A stretch of 64,000 nt of DNA from Cellulomonas fimi (lineage in GTDB: Bacteria; Actinomycetota; Actinomycetes; Actinomycetales; Cellulomonadaceae), in assembly GCF_012952065.1 (NCBI RefSeq), contig NZ_JABCJJ010000011.1:50611-114610 (forward strand), given 5' to 3'. The notes under the pieces are model-generated. The model did not search any database, was not told the origin of the DNA, and was given only the letters and a program-made list of their open reading frames with translations. Below, in pieces: positions 37,188 through 47,143 of this stretch; positions within the stretch are counted from its first letter, which is position 1, and the number at the start of each line of letters is the position of its first letter. The position numbers and the translations under genes are program-made.

Positions 37188-40139
37188 TCAGTGGTGGGCG
37201 GGCTCCTCGGCCGGCAGCCGCGCGGCGAGCAGCTCCGCGAGGCTGACACCCGCGACGCCGGCCAGCTGCTCGGCCTGCGTGCGGCACGAGAAGCCGTCGG
37301 CGAGGAACACGTCACCGGGGGCGGCGTCGCGCAGCGCGGGCAGCAGCGCGTTCTCCGCGACCGCGACCGACACGTCGTAGTGCCCCTTCTCCATCCCGAA
37401 GTTGCCCGCGAGCCCGCAGCAGCCGGCGAGCTGCGTGATCGTCGCGCCGCCCTCGGTCAGCAGCGCGCGGTCCGCGTCGAAGCCCATCACCGAGTGCTGG
37501 TGGCAGTGCGGCTGCACGACGGCGGTCACGTCGCTGAGGTCGGGCAGGCGCCACCCGGAGCCGGGGTCGGGTCCGATCGGCGCGGGCGCGGTGAGCAGCT
37601 CGGCGAGAGTGTGCGTCGCGCGGGCGACGGCGACGGCGCGCGGGTCGTCGGGCAGCAGCTCGACCAGGTCCGAGCGCAGCACGGCCGTGCACGACGGCTC
37701 GAGCCCCACGATCGGGACGCCGTTGACCGCGTACGGCGCCAGGACCGCGAGCAGGTCGGTGAGCCGACGGCGGGCACCGTCGAGCTGACCGGTCGTGATC
37801 CAGGTGAGACCGCAGCACGCCTGCTGGTCGGGCACGACCACGTCGAAGCCGGCGGCGTCGAGCACGCGCAGCGCCGCCTGCGGGACACCCGGCGCGAGCG
37901 TGTCGCTGAACGAGTCGACCCAGAGCACGACCTGCGGCCGGCGGCCCTCCCTGGCCTCGGCGCCTCGGCGCACGCGCCACGGGCCGCCCGGTCGCGGCGC
38001 CGCGCCGTCGTCCCCGTGGCGGCGGTGCCACGTGCGGAACGGGATCTCCGCGAACCTCGGGACCGACCGGCGCGTGTCCATGCCACCCGCCGCCAGCACG
38101 ACCTTGGCGACCGGCCGGATGCCGAGCACCGCGTTGACCAGCCGCGGCGCGAGCCCCACGAGCCGGGCCCAGCGTGGCAGCCAGCCGAGCGCGTAGTGGC
38201 TCACGGGTCGCAGGCGCCGGCGGTACGTGCGGTGCAGCACCTCCGACTTGTACTGGGCCATGTCGACGCCGGCCGGGCAGTCGCTCGAGCAGGCCTTGCA
38301 GCTCAGGCACAGGTCGAGCACGTCGTGCACCTCCGGCGACCGCCAGCCGCCGGTCACGAGCGAGCCGTTCGCCATCTCCTGCAGCACGCGCGCGCGGCCC
38401 CGGGTCGAGTCCTTCTCGTCGCGGGTCGCCAGGTACGACGGGCACATGAAGCCGCCGGCCGCCGTGTTGTCCGCACGGCACTTGCCCACGCCGACGCAGC
38501 GGTGCACCGCGGTGGTGAAGTCCCCGTCGTCGTGCGCGAAGGAGAAGCCGCTTGCGGCCGCGAGCGGGAGGGCGGCGGGGCGGCGCAGGTCGGCGTCGAG
38601 CGGCCGCGGACGCACGACGACGCCTGGGTTCAGCAGGTCCCTCGGGTCCAGCAGGTCCTTGAACGCCTCGAACATCCGGATGGCGTCGGATGAGTACATG
38701 AGGGGAAGCAGCTCGCCGCGGGCGCGGCCGTCGCCGTGCTCGCCCGACATCGAGCCGCCGTGCGAGGCGACGAGGCGCCCGGCGTCGAGCATGAACGAGC
38801 GGAGGTTGCCGGCCGCCGTGGCCGGGTCGGCGAGCGGGACGTCGAGGCGCAGGTGCAGGCACCCGTCGCCGAAGTGCCCGTAGGCGAGGCCGTCCACGCC
38901 ATGCGACGCCATGAGCGCCTCGAGCTCACGCAGGTACGCGCCGAGACGCTCGGGCGGGACGGCGGAGTCCTCGAACCCGGGCCACGCCTGCTCCCCCGAC
39001 GGCGTCCGGCCGCCGAGCCCGGCGCCGTCCTCGCGGATGCGCCACATCGCGGTCGCCTCGGGCCCGGGCGGGAAGATGCGCGAGGCCCGGGTGCCGGCGT
39101 CGGCGGCCAGCGCCCGCGCGCGGTCGAGCGCCTCGTCCAGCGAGTCGCCGCCCACCTCGACCATGAGCCACCCGGCCCCCTCGGGCAGCTCCGGGACCGC
39201 GGCGGCCCCGCGGACGCGACGCACGACGTCGACCAGGCGTGCGTCCATGCCCTCGATCGCGAGCGGGCGGTGCGCGAGGAGCGCGGGGACGGCGTCGGCG
39301 GCCGACGGCATGTCCGGGTACCCGAGGACGACCAGCACGGGGGCCGAGGCGATCGGGACGAGGTTCACGGTCGCGCCGAGGATCGAGACCACCGTTCCCT
39401 CGGTGCCGACGAGCGCCTTCGCGAGGTCCGCGCCCTTCTCGGGCAGCAGGTGCTCGAGCGAGTACCCCGACACCTGCCGCCCGAACCGGCCGAGCTCGCG
39501 CCGCATCGTCTCGAGGTTGGCGCGCACCAGGCGGTCGAGACCCGGCACGACGTCGAGGCCCTTGCCCGCCGTGAACCGGCGCCCGGTGCCGTCGACGACG
39601 TCGAGCTCGAGGACGTTGTCCGCGGTGCGGCCGTACGCGACGGCGCGCGGACCGCACGCGTTGTTGCCGATCATGCCGCCGAGAGTCGCGCGCGCCTGGG
39701 TCGACGGGTCGGGACCGAACCTGAGCCCGTGCGGTGCGGCCGCCTTCTGGAGGTTCCCCATGATCGCGCCCGGCTCGATGCGGGCGGTGCGCGCCTCGGG
39801 GTCGATCGCGAGGATGCGGTTGACGTGCCGGGACAGGTCGAGCACGACGCCGGGCCCGACGGCGTTCCCCGCCACCGAGGTGCCGCCGCCCCGGGTGGTG
39901 ATCGGGGCGCCCGCGGCGCGCGCGACGGCCAGGGCGGCCTGGACGTCGTCCGGGTCGCGGGGGAAGACCACGACCTCGGGGACGACGCGGTAGTTCGACG
40001 CGTCGGTCGAGTACTCGGCGCGGCGGCGGGTCGAGTCGTCGACCGCGCCGCGGACCTCGGCGCGCAGGGCGTGCACGAGGTCACGGGTCGCGGCGGCGTC
40101 CGCCGGCTGCGGTCCGGGCTCGCGGGTCACTGTCGACAC
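37188..40139 (-). CDS. FAD-linked oxidase / Fe-S fusion protein (GlcD-GlpC type)
   Basis: This is a 983-residue fusion. The N-terminal FAD_binding_4 domain has TRGGGTSVAGNAVGPGVVLD and GGMIGNNACGPRAVAYG; an FAD-oxidase C domain follows (YGHFGDGCLHLRLD, SGEHGDGRARG). The C-terminal third is a ferredoxin-type Fe-S module (CLSCKACSSDCPAGVD) and two CCG domains (QACCGLTW and GCCGLAGNFGMEKGHYD). It is the layout of membrane-associated D-2-hydroxyacid (D-lactate, D-2-hydroxyglutarate) dehydrogenases passing electrons to quinone. The start is GTG 40139; a palindromic repeat pair lies just upstream. Confidence 0.9.
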   Translation of the reverse strand: MSTVTREPGPQPADAAATRDLVHALRAEVRGAVDDSTRRRAEYSTDASNYRVVPEVVVFPRDPDDVQAALAVARAAGAPITTRGGGTSVAGNAVGPGVVLDLSRHVNRILAIDPEARTARIEPGAIMGNLQKAAAPHGLRFGPDPSTQARATLGGMIGNNACGPRAVAYGRTADNVLELDVVDGTGRRFTAGKGLDVVPGLDRLVRANLETMRRELGRFGRQVSGYSLEHLLPEKGADLAKALVGTEGTVVSILGATVNLVPIASAPVLVVLGYPDMPSAADAVPALLAHRPLAIEGMDARLVDVVRRVRGAAAVPELPEGAGWLMVEVGGDSLDEALDRARALAADAGTRASRIFPPGPEATAMWRIREDGAGLGGRTPSGEQAWPGFEDSAVPPERLGAYLRELEALMASHGVDGLAYGHFGDGCLHLRLDVPLADPATAAGNLRSFMLDAGRLVASHGGSMSGEHGDGRARGELLPLMYSSDAIRMFEAFKDLLDPRDLLNPGVVVRPRPLDADLRRPAALPLAAASGFSFAHDDGDFTTAVHRCVGVGKCRADNTAAGGFMCPSYLATRDEKDSTRGRARVLQEMANGSLVTGGWRSPEVHDVLDLCLSCKACSSDCPAGVDMAQYKSEVLHRTYRRRLRPVSHYALGWLPRWARLVGLAPRLVNAVLGIRPVAKVVLAAGGMDTRRSVPRFAEIPFRTWHRRHGDDGAAPRPGGPWRVRRGAEAREGRRPQVVLWVDSFSDTLAPGVPQAALRVLDAAGFDVVVPDQQACCGLTWITTGQLDGARRRLTDLLAVLAPYAVNGVPIVGLEPSCTAVLRSDLVELLPDDPRAVAVARATHTLAELLTAPAPIGPDPGSGWRLPDLSDVTAVVQPHCHQHSVMGFDADRALLTEGGATITQLAGCCGLAGNFGMEKGHYDVSVAVAENALLPALRDAAPGDVFLADGFSCRTQAEQLAGVAGVSLAELLAARLPAEEPAHH

Positions 40140-40212
40140 GGGCGGCAGTCTCCCACCCACCGACGACCACCCGCCGCCCGGAACCGCTCTCCGGACACCG
40201 CCGCCCGGAAAC

Positions 40213-40319
40213 GTGTCAGACCGAGCGCGCGGCCCGGCGCGCGCTCCGCCTGACACCCCACGGGAAGCGACACGTGTGTCAGACCGAGCGCGCGGCCCGG
40301 CGCGCGCTCCGCCTGACAC
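40213..40319. repeat. Two copies of a 44-bp imperfect palindrome (family I)
   Basis: Copies at 40213-40256 and 40276-40319 are identical. Each begins GTGTCAGACCG and ends CTGACAC; inner arms AGCGCGCG and CGCGCGCT pair around a 6-nt centre, giving a strong interrupted hairpin. They lie between osmC and the FAD/Fe-S gene, 6 nt after the osmC stop, and may act as its terminator. The same family recurs at 55500-55722. Confidence 0.85.
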
Positions 40320-40325
40320 CCGCAG

Positions 40326-40763
40326 TCAGTCGAGGGCGGCGTCGAGCGTGATAGTCGTGCCCGTGAGCGCCTTGCTCACCGGGCAGGTCTCCTTGGCCTT
40401 CTCCGCCGTCGCCAGGAACACGTCCTTGTCGAGACCCTCGACCTCGCCGTGCAGCGTGAGCCGGATGCGCGGGATGCGCCAGCCACCCGCGGGGTCGGGC
40501 GCGAAGTCGACGTCCGCCGTGACGTGGAGGGCCACCGGGGTGCCGCCGGCCTCGGCCAGGAGCGCCGAGAGCTGCATCGCGAAGCACGAGGAGTGCGCAG
40601 CCGCGATCAGCTCCTCCGGGCTCGTGCCACCCGGTGCGCCCTCGGCGGTCCGCTTGCCCCACGAGACGTCGAACGTCCCGAGTCCCGACGTCGTCAGCTC
40701 GACCTGACCCGAGCCCTCCGCGAGGTTGCCGTTCCATGCGGTCCGTGCCGTACGCGTGGCCAT
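40326..40763 (-). CDS. OsmC/Ohr-family peroxiredoxin
   Basis: This 145-residue protein has both redox cysteines of the family: the first in AAAHSSCFAMQLSALL and the second in AKETCPVSKALTGTTI. Members reduce organic hydroperoxides, with lipoyl-type reductants. The ATG at 40763 has GGAGGAG 4 nt upstream. It resembles the OsmC branch rather than Ohr (WGKRTAEGAPGGTSPEELI). It ends just before the paired palindromes. Confidence 0.9.
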   Translation of the reverse strand: MATRTARTAWNGNLAEGSGQVELTTSGLGTFDVSWGKRTAEGAPGGTSPEELIAAAHSSCFAMQLSALLAEAGGTPVALHVTADVDFAPDPAGGWRIPRIRLTLHGEVEGLDKDVFLATAEKAKETCPVSKALTGTTITLDAALD

Positions 40764-40926
40764 GACGCTCCTCCAGCTCGTGGGACGGACGCCGGGCGGC
40801 ATCCTCGACCACCGTAGGCCGGGAGCCCCCGAACCGCAGCCACCCGGAGCTACTACGCCACGACCACGACGCCGCCGCCGAGGTCCCAGGACGAAGCGGC
40901 GGCGACCTCCGAGGCAGGGTGGGCCC

Positions 40927-42333
40927 TCAGCCGATGAACTCCCAGTGCCACGGCTCGCTCTTGCTGCCGCCACGGCTCGCCCAGTCGGGGAGGTCCCAGC
41001 CGAACGCACCGGCGTTGTCCTCCATCCACTCGTGCTTCCGGCTGCCGAAGCTCTCCACGCCGTCGCCGAAATCCACCGCGACGGCGCGGCCGTGATTGGA
41101 CGTGCCGGGCACCGCGCACAGCCCACCCTTCGCTCGCTGGCACGCGACCTGGGCCGAATACGAGCGGTAGGAGTCGGTGAGCTTCATGTCCCGGCCGAAC
41201 GTCGCCTTGTAGGCCTCGTTCAGCTCGGTCAGCGCCTCCGCGGCGTCGCACCGGAGCTGCTGGGACTGGTCGAAAGACACGGCGCACAGGGCGTCGGCCG
41301 GTATGCGACCGTTGGCGTAGGCCTCGAGCGAGGCGCGCTGCGCGCTCTTCTCGGCGGCGAGGCGCTCGGCCTCGGCAGCGGCGGCCGCCGCCTCGACGGC
41401 GGCGCGCTCGGCCGCGGCGGCCGCGGCGGCCGCGGCCTGGGCGGCTGCGACGTTGGCCTGCGACGTAGCCTGCACCTGCGCGGTCAGGTTCGCGACGACG
41501 GCGGCCGCGGCCATGATGCCTGCGGCGACCTCGTCCTGAGGAGCAGCGTCGTCCTTGCGGGGCTCGCCACCGGCGACAGCGTCCTCGGGCGTGCCCAGAG
41601 CCGCTTCACGGGCGGCGTCGCTCGCGGCGATCGCGGCACCGAGGGCGGTGTCCGGCTCAGCAGCCGCGGAGGCTGCCGGCGGAGCAACGGGGTCGGCGTC
41701 CGCGACCGCGGGCTCCGCGGGATCGGCTGCGCCCGGGCTCGCCGCCGCCGGGCTCCCCGCGGCGGGGTCGGTCGAAGCGGAGCCGGTCGCGGCGGGGTCG
41801 GCGGGTGCGCCGGTCGCGCCGTCCTCCGTCGTCGTCGGGACCGGGCCGCGCGTCACTGCACGGGACGCCCGCTCGATGCCGCCGGTGCGGACCTCGTCCA
41901 GCACGGGCAACAGGTCCTCGGGCAGGGAGTCCGCGGGGACCTGGGCGAGCAGGCTGGTCAGCTCCGCGACGGCGTCCTCGAGCGGCGCGAGCTCGGCCGC
42001 GCTGACGGTCGACGTCGCGACCGTCTGCACCGCGGTCGCGTCGGCGACGGCGTCACGCGCCGTCGCGACGGCCCGCTCACGCTCGGCGGCGATCTCGGCC
42101 TGCTGGCGCTCGGCGACCGAGGCGGAGATGCGCTGCTGCGCGATCGTCTGCTGCTGCGTCGTCGACTCCGCGACGGTGTAGCCGCCGAGCGAGAGGACCA
42201 GGCCCAGCACAAGGGCACCCTGTGAAGCCTTCACAGGGTGGAAACGGTGGCGGAGGCGCGGCGCCGCAGGCGCGACCGGAGCGCGATGCCGGCCTCGCGA
42301 CGAGCGCCGAGAAGCCGGCATTCTGTCACTCAC
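40927..42333 (-). CDS. M15-family D-alanyl-D-alanine carboxypeptidase (VanY-like), membrane anchored
   Basis: The 468-residue protein has a basic N terminus, one signal-anchor helix (ALVLGLVLSLGGYTVA, about residues 39-54), a long Ala/Glu coiled-coil and Ala/Pro-rich stalk, and a C-terminal M15B peptidase. Zinc-site residues are in SNHGRAVAVDFGDGV (H, D) and EPWHWEF (H). It trims peptidoglycan stem peptides outside the membrane. Start GTG 42333 has no Shine-Dalgarno but a TAACCT -10 lies 7 nt upstream; ATG 42321 is an alternative. An MtrA-like box lies at 42356-42371. Confidence 0.87.
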   Translation of the reverse strand: MSDRMPASRRSSRGRHRAPVAPAAPRLRHRFHPVKASQGALVLGLVLSLGGYTVAESTTQQQTIAQQRISASVAERQQAEIAAERERAVATARDAVADATAVQTVATSTVSAAELAPLEDAVAELTSLLAQVPADSLPEDLLPVLDEVRTGGIERASRAVTRGPVPTTTEDGATGAPADPAATGSASTDPAAGSPAAASPGAADPAEPAVADADPVAPPAASAAAEPDTALGAAIAASDAAREAALGTPEDAVAGGEPRKDDAAPQDEVAAGIMAAAAVVANLTAQVQATSQANVAAAQAAAAAAAAAERAAVEAAAAAAEAERLAAEKSAQRASLEAYANGRIPADALCAVSFDQSQQLRCDAAEALTELNEAYKATFGRDMKLTDSYRSYSAQVACQRAKGGLCAVPGTSNHGRAVAVDFGDGVESFGSRKHEWMEDNAGAFGWDLPDWASRGGSKSEPWHWEFIG

Positions 42334-42425
42334 GCGTCACAGGTTAAACGACGCCGTTACCGATCCGTAACCCGCTCCAGTGTGCGCTCCGTCACGCATG
42401 CGTGACAGGCGACTACACTTCACCC
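42334..42425. promoter_or_regulatory. Divergent promoter/operator region with palindromes and MtrA-like box
   Basis: The 92-bp gap between the M15 peptidase (minus) and HTH gene (plus) contains a GTCAC-N6-GTCAC direct repeat (42325-42340), GTTAC-N6-GTAAC (42356-42371, reading GTTACGGATCGGTAACG on the minus strand) and a perfect 16-bp palindrome GTCACGCATGCGTGAC (42391-42406). -10 elements are TAACCT (minus, plus 42341-42346) and TACACT (plus, 42414-42419). The spacing of GTNAC half-sites resembles the MtrA motif of actinobacteria. Binding proteins are inferred. Confidence 0.5.
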
Positions 42426-43082
42426 GTGGAACCTGCGCTCGACGCTTCGCCGCTCGCGCCGAACGCGGCCTCGACGGCCGCACACTCCCTGGTGACCGCC
42501 GACCCGACCCATCCTGTGGTCTCCGGCTCGTTGGCGCCAGTCGGCGGCTCCGCCGTGCCGGTCGGCGGCGCCGCTGTGCCTGTCGGCGGCTCCGCCGTGC
42601 CGGTCGGCGAGGTCCTGCCACCCGTGGATGACCTGCCAGCCGTCGACGTCCTGCCGCGCGCCGAGGTGGCGGCGGCGGCGCCCTTGGTGCCGGCGGTCGC
42701 CATGACCACGCTCCTGGTGCAGGCCGCGAGCGCCACCTCGGCCGCATCCGCGCGGCCAGCGGCAGCCCCGGTCGCCGTCGTGCCACCGGCACCGCTCGCG
42801 CCGCCTGTCACCGCCGAGGGCTTCGCCGAGCCGCTCGAGCCCGCCGAACCGCAGCGAGGCCTGGACGACCTGTACGACATCGGCCGCCTCGCCGCGCGCC
42901 TGGGCGTCGAGCACGCGACCATCCGGGTGTGGCTCTCACGCAAGGTTCCCTGGCTCCCCGCGCCCGACGGTCGGCTCAACGGCGGCGCGGTCTGGCGTGC
43001 CACGACGCTCACCGGCATCGAGGAGCGGCGCGTACCTGGCCGGCCCGGCCGCAAGCGCCAGACGATCGCCCCGCCCGGCTGA
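42426..43082 (+). CDS. HTH DNA-binding protein with repetitive Ala/Pro/Val N terminus
   Basis: From GTG 42426 it is 218 residues. The first 140 residues are low-complexity, with four PVGGSAV/PVGGAAV heptads encoded by 21-bp DNA repeats (about 42535-42610). The C-terminal part has a helix-turn-helix resembling MerR/AlpA first domains: DIGRLAARLGVEHATIRVWL, followed by a wing-like SRKVPWLPAPDGRLNG. TACACT, 6 nt before GTG, suggests a leaderless mRNA. A 16-bp palindrome overlaps its promoter, so autoregulation is plausible. The function is not known. Confidence 0.65.
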   Translation: MEPALDASPLAPNAASTAAHSLVTADPTHPVVSGSLAPVGGSAVPVGGAAVPVGGSAVPVGEVLPPVDDLPAVDVLPRAEVAAAAPLVPAVAMTTLLVQAASATSAASARPAAAPVAVVPPAPLAPPVTAEGFAEPLEPAEPQRGLDDLYDIGRLAARLGVEHATIRVWLSRKVPWLPAPDGRLNGGAVWRATTLTGIEERRVPGRPGRKRQTIAPPG

Positions 43083-43174
43083 CCCCCGCCGCCGCGGCCT
43101 ACGCTGGGCCGGGAACCACCGTCGGCGCCGCGGTCGTCGCCGCGGTCCGGCTGACGCGGGTGCGGAGGTGGACG

Positions 43175-43750
43175 ATGACGGACCCCGAGCGGGCCGCCGA
43201 CGTCGCGGCAGCCATGTCCGCCCTCGACCGGCGCGCCTTCCTGCCGCCCGAGCAGGTCGAGTTCGCCGCCGAGGACCGCCCGCTGCCCCTCGGCCACGGC
43301 CAGACGAACTCCCAGCCCTCGACCGTCGCCGCGATGCTGCGCCTGCTCCACGTGCCTGTGGGTGCGCGCGTCCTGGACGTCGGGGCGGGGTCGGGGTGGA
43401 CGACAGCGCTCCTGGCCCGGCTGGTCGGCCCGGAGGGAAGCGTCACGGGGATCGAGCTGGAGCCGGACCTGGCCGTCGCCGGAGCGGCGAACCTTGCCGC
43501 CTGGGGCATGCCGTGGGCGACGCTGGACGTCGCGCACCCCGGCGTCCTCGGTCGGCCCGGCCCGGAGGGCTACGACCGGATCCTCGTCTCGGCCGCCGCG
43601 CGCGAGCTGCCGCAGAGCCTCGTGGACCAGCTGCGCGACGGCGGGCGCATGGTGATCCCGGTCAGACGCAGGATGCTCGTGGTCGAGCGCCGCGGTGACC
43701 GGATCGGGACGAGCGAGCACGGCTCCTACCTCTTCGTGCCGCTGCGCTGA
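43175..43750 (+). CDS. pcm: Protein-L-isoaspartate O-methyltransferase-like protein
   Basis: From ATG 43175 (GGAGG 5 nt upstream) it is 191 residues. The SAM-binding motif I is VLDVGAGSGWTTALLARLVG, followed by VTGIELEPDLAVAGAANLA and YDRILVSAAARELPQSLVDQ, with GHGQTNSQPSTVA upstream, matching PCMT enzymes that repair isoaspartyl residues. It is shorter than the E. coli form (208 aa). It stands alone between the HTH gene and the ABC transporter pair, which starts 4 nt after its stop. Confidence 0.88.
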   Translation: MTDPERAADVAAAMSALDRRAFLPPEQVEFAAEDRPLPLGHGQTNSQPSTVAAMLRLLHVPVGARVLDVGAGSGWTTALLARLVGPEGSVTGIELEPDLAVAGAANLAAWGMPWATLDVAHPGVLGRPGPEGYDRILVSAAARELPQSLVDQLRDGGRMVIPVRRRMLVVERRGDRIGTSEHGSYLFVPLR

Positions 43751-43753
43751 CCC

Positions 43754-44530
43754 ATGGGCCGCCACTCCGACGACCGTGCGCCCACGGACGGCGCTCCTCG
43801 CGACGACCGTCCCGTGATCGCCCACGCCCGCGCGCTGGTCAAGACCTACGGCACCGGCGACACGACCGTCCGGGCGCTCGCCGGCATCGACGTCGACTTC
43901 GTGCGGGGCGAGCTCACCGCGATCATGGGCCCCTCCGGCTCGGGCAAGTCCACGCTGATGCACTGCATGGCCGGGCTCGACGACGCGACGTCCGGGACCG
44001 TCGTCGTCGACGGCGAGGACGTCAGCGGCATGTCCGAGCGGCAGCGCACCCGCCTGCGCCGCACGCGGCTCGGGTTCGTGTTCCAGGCGTACAACCTCGT
44101 GCCGACCCTCACCGCGGCCGAGAACATCACGCTCCCGCTCGACATCGCCCGGCGCGCGGTCGATCGCGACCACTTCGACGCCGTGGTCGACGCCGTGGGG
44201 CTCCGGGACCGGCTTCACCACCGGCCGAACGAGCTCTCGGGCGGTCAGCAGCAGCGCGTCGCGTGCGCACGGGCGCTGGTGTCGCGGCCCGCGGTGGTCT
44301 TCGCCGACGAGCCGACCGGGAACCTCGACTCGCGGTCCTCGGGCGAGGTGCTCGCGTTCCTGCGCCGCTCGGTCGACGACCTCGGCCAGTCGGTCGTCAT
44401 GGTGACGCACGACCCGAGCGCGGCCGCGGTCGCGCACCGCGTCGTGTTCCTGGCCGACGGTCGCCTGGTCGGCGAGCTGGCGCACCCGACCGCGGACACG
44501 ATCCTCGACGCGCTGCGTGAGCTCGGCTGA
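43754..44530 (+). CDS. ABC transporter ATP-binding protein (LolD/MacB family)
   Basis: The 258-residue ATPase has Walker A GPSGSGKSTLMHCMAGL, Q-loop FVFQAYNLVPTLTAAEN, signature LSGGQQQRVACARAL and Walker B VVFADEPTGNLD. It energises the FtsX-type permease encoded immediately downstream; their genes overlap by 1 nt (TGATG). MacB/LolD-type exporters move peptides, lipoproteins or antimicrobials. The first about 20 residues (RHSDDRAPTDGAPRDDR) are a hydrophilic extension before the usual start of the domain. Confidence 0.93.
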   Translation: MGRHSDDRAPTDGAPRDDRPVIAHARALVKTYGTGDTTVRALAGIDVDFVRGELTAIMGPSGSGKSTLMHCMAGLDDATSGTVVVDGEDVSGMSERQRTRLRRTRLGFVFQAYNLVPTLTAAENITLPLDIARRAVDRDHFDAVVDAVGLRDRLHHRPNELSGGQQQRVACARALVSRPAVVFADEPTGNLDSRSSGEVLAFLRRSVDDLGQSVVMVTHDPSAAAVAHRVVFLADGRLVGELAHPTADTILDALRELG

Positions 44531-47106
44531 TGCTGCGCGTCACGCTCCGAGGCATCCGCGCCCACCTGGTCCGGTTCGTGCTGTCGGTGCTGGCAGTGAC
44601 GCTGGGGGTGGCGTTCGTCGCCGGGACGTACTCGCTGCGCGCGATGCTCGCGTCGACGTTCAGCGAGATCGTGGCCAGCTCGCTCACCGGCGACGTGTAC
44701 GTGCGCGGCTCCGAGCCGGCCGGCGCGAGCTCGCCGCTGGGCACCCTGGGCGAGTCCCGCAACGCGATCCCCCTCGACCTGGCCGACGACGTCGCGGCGG
44801 TTGACGGCGTCGACCTCGCCCTGCCCGACCTCGCCGGGCCCGCGGTGCTCGTCGGCGCGGACGGGACTGCCGTCAGCCAGGGGCAGGCGCCGAGCTTCGC
44901 GCAGTCGCTCGACCCGCGTGACCCGGCGGTCAGCGTCGCGGCCGGACGCGCGCCCTCGGGTCCGGACGAGGTCGCGCTCGCGTCGGAGACGCTCGAGGCG
45001 TCGGGGCTCGCGCTCGGGGACCGGACGAGCGCCGTGATCGGCGGCGAGCTGCGAACCGTTGCCGTCGTGGGCGAGGTGGAGTTCGGTGCGCCGCTCGCGG
45101 GTGCCACGGTCGTGTTCGTCGACGTGCCGACCGCGACCGCGGCGTACGCGCCCGGCGGCCTGGTCGAGACCATCACCGTGCACGCCGAGCCCGGCGTCGA
45201 CGCGCGGGCCCTGGCGGAAAGGCTCGACGCGGTCGTGTCGGCCGAGGCGGACGCCGAGACGATCACCGGGGACCGGCTGCGCGCCGACGCCCGCGCGGAG
45301 ATCGACGAGGCGCTCGGGTTCGTCGAGACGTTCCTGCTCGTGTTCGCCGGGATCTCGCTGTTCGTGGGCGCGTTCATCATCGCCAACACCTTCGCGATGT
45401 CGGTCCGCCAGCGCATGCGCGAGCTCGCCCTGCTCCGCGCGCTCGGTGCATCCCCCGCGCAGGTCTTCGCGTCGATCCTCGTCCAGGCCGCGGTGATCGG
45501 GCTCGTGGGCTCCGCGCTCGGCGTCGTGGCGGGTTTCGGGCTCGTCACGCTGCTGCGCGAGGTGCTCGGGCGGTTCGGGATGAGCCTGTCGGGAGAGATC
45601 CCGCTCGACGGGTACACCGTCACGGTCTCGCTCGTGGTCGGGACCGTCATGAGCGTGGTGGCCGCCGCGGTCCCGGCACGGCGCGCGGCGCTCACGGCTC
45701 CGGTCGAGGCGATGCGGGACGACGTCGTCGTGCAGGAGCGGACGCTGCGGTGGCGCGCGCTCGTCGGGAGCGTGCTGACGCTCGGGGGCGCCGTCGCCGT
45801 CGTGCTGGCCGTGCGCCGGCCCGAGGCGAGCGGCGGGACGGTGCTGGGTGTGGGCGCGGCGGCGGTGCTCGTCGGGATGCTGCTGCTCGCCCCCGTCGTC
45901 GCCCGGGCGTCGCTGCGGGTCCTCGCGGCGCCGTTGGTCGCGACGATCCGGCCGCTGGGCCGGCTCGCGCGCGGCAACGTGACGCGGAACCCGCGGCGGA
46001 CGGCGAACACGGCGGGGGCGCTCATGATCGGGATGGCGCTGGTGGGCGCGTCGGCGGTGCTCGCGGCGTCGGCGCAGGGCTCGACGCGGTCGATCGTCGC
46101 GGAGGCGTCGACCGCCGACCTCATCCTGCGGTCGGCGGCGGGAGACGTGCCCGTCGAGGCGCTCGCGGGTGCGCGCGAGGTCGAGGGGGTCGTCGCCGCC
46201 GACGCCGTCACCCTCGGCTCGGTGCTGCTCGCGGAAGCCGGTCGTGGCCCGGGCAGCGGCCCGGGGGAGGGCTCGACGGACCCCACCACGGTCGTCGGGA
46301 TCGACCCGGACGCGTTCGGCCGCACGATGGCGATCGAGGCGACCGAGGGCTCGCTCGACCGGCTCGCGGACGGCGAGGTCGCCATCCAGCGCGCCGAGGC
46401 CGAGGACACGGGCTGGGGGATCGGGACCGAGCTCGAGGTGACGTCGTCGACCGGGCGGGCGAGCGTCGTCGTCGGCGCGGTCATCGACTCCCCCGCGATC
46501 CCCGCGCCGGTCGTGCTGCCCGAGCCGCTGTTCGCCGAGCTCGTGCCGGCCGAGCAGGCCGCGGTGAACCTCGTGTTCGTCAAGGCGGAGCCCGGGACGG
46601 ACCTCGGCGAGCTGCGCGAGTCGCTGACCGACGTCGTCGCGCCGTTCGTCGTGGTGTCGGTGCTCGACAACGACGAGTTCGCGAGCGAGCTCGCCGCGCA
46701 GGTCGACCAGGTGCTGGTGATCCTCTACGCGCTGCTGGGGCTGTCGGTGGTGATCGCGATCCTGGGGATCGTCAACACGCTCGCGCTGTCGGTGATCGAG
46801 CGGACGCGCGAGATCGGGCTGATGCGCGCGGTCGGGCTGGGGCGGCTCCAGCTGGCCGGGACCGTGGCGATCGAGTCGGTGCTGACCGCGCTGTTCGGGA
46901 CGGTGGTCGGGGTCGCGGTCGGCGTGGCGCTGGCGTCCGCGATGCCGTCGGTGTTCGCCGACGTCGGGCTCGGCACGCTCGTGGTGCCGTGGGACACGGT
47001 CGGCTGGATCCTCGTGCTCGCGGTGGTGGTCGGCGTGCTCGCGGCGATCTGGCCGGGCATCCGGGCGGCCCGGCTCCCGGTCCTCGAGGCGGTCACGGTC
47101 GACTGA
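44530..47106 (+). CDS. ABC transporter permease, FtsX/MacB family (two FtsX repeats)
   Basis: This 858-residue permease has an N-terminal helix ([18 protein letters not shown]), a large extracytoplasmic domain (about residues 35-260), three helices of the first FtsX domain ([20 protein letters not shown] onward), a second extracytoplasmic domain and a C-terminal FtsX domain ([20 protein letters not shown], ending in helices to residue 850). It partners the upstream ATPase as an exporter. Its ATG is coupled to the ATPase stop. No dedicated regulator or sensor adjoins it, so the substrate is open. Confidence 0.92.
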   Translation: MLRVTLRGIRAHLVRFVLSVLAVTLGVAFVAGTYSLRAMLASTFSEIVASSLTGDVYVRGSEPAGASSPLGTLGESRNAIPLDLADDVAAVDGVDLALPDLAGPAVLVGADGTAVSQGQAPSFAQSLDPRDPAVSVAAGRAPSGPDEVALASETLEASGLALGDRTSAVIGGELRTVAVVGEVEFGAPLAGATVVFVDVPTATAAYAPGGLVETITVHAEPGVDARALAERLDAVVSAEADAETITGDRLRADARAEIDEALGFVETFLLVFAGISLFVGAFIIANTFAMSVRQRMRELALLRALGASPAQVFASILVQAAVIGLVGSALGVVAGFGLVTLLREVLGRFGMSLSGEIPLDGYTVTVSLVVGTVMSVVAAAVPARRAALTAPVEAMRDDVVVQERTLRWRALVGSVLTLGGAVAVVLAVRRPEASGGTVLGVGAAAVLVGMLLLAPVVARASLRVLAAPLVATIRPLGRLARGNVTRNPRRTANTAGALMIGMALVGASAVLAASAQGSTRSIVAEASTADLILRSAAGDVPVEALAGAREVEGVVAADAVTLGSVLLAEAGRGPGSGPGEGSTDPTTVVGIDPDAFGRTMAIEATEGSLDRLADGEVAIQRAEAEDTGWGIGTELEVTSSTGRASVVVGAVIDSPAIPAPVVLPEPLFAELVPAEQAAVNLVFVKAEPGTDLGELRESLTDVVAPFVVVSVLDNDEFASELAAQVDQVLVILYALLGLSVVIAILGIVNTLALSVIERTREIGLMRAVGLGRLQLAGTVAIESVLTALFGTVVGVAVGVALASAMPSVFADVGLGTLVVPWDTVGWILVLAVVVGVLAAIWPGIRAARLPVLEAVTVD

Positions 47107-47143
47107 CCCGCTCCCCCTCGCGGACGTCGCGGTCGGAAAAGCG

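Noticed and set aside
33327..38693. Very long plus-strand open frame of 1788 codons.
   Set aside because: It runs antisense or out of frame across several well-supported genes and its translation is Arg/Ala/Pro-rich with no domain. Long spurious frames are expected at this GC content. The same holds for open frames at 4464-8876, 968-3853, 15461-19114 and 23535-27215 on the plus strand.
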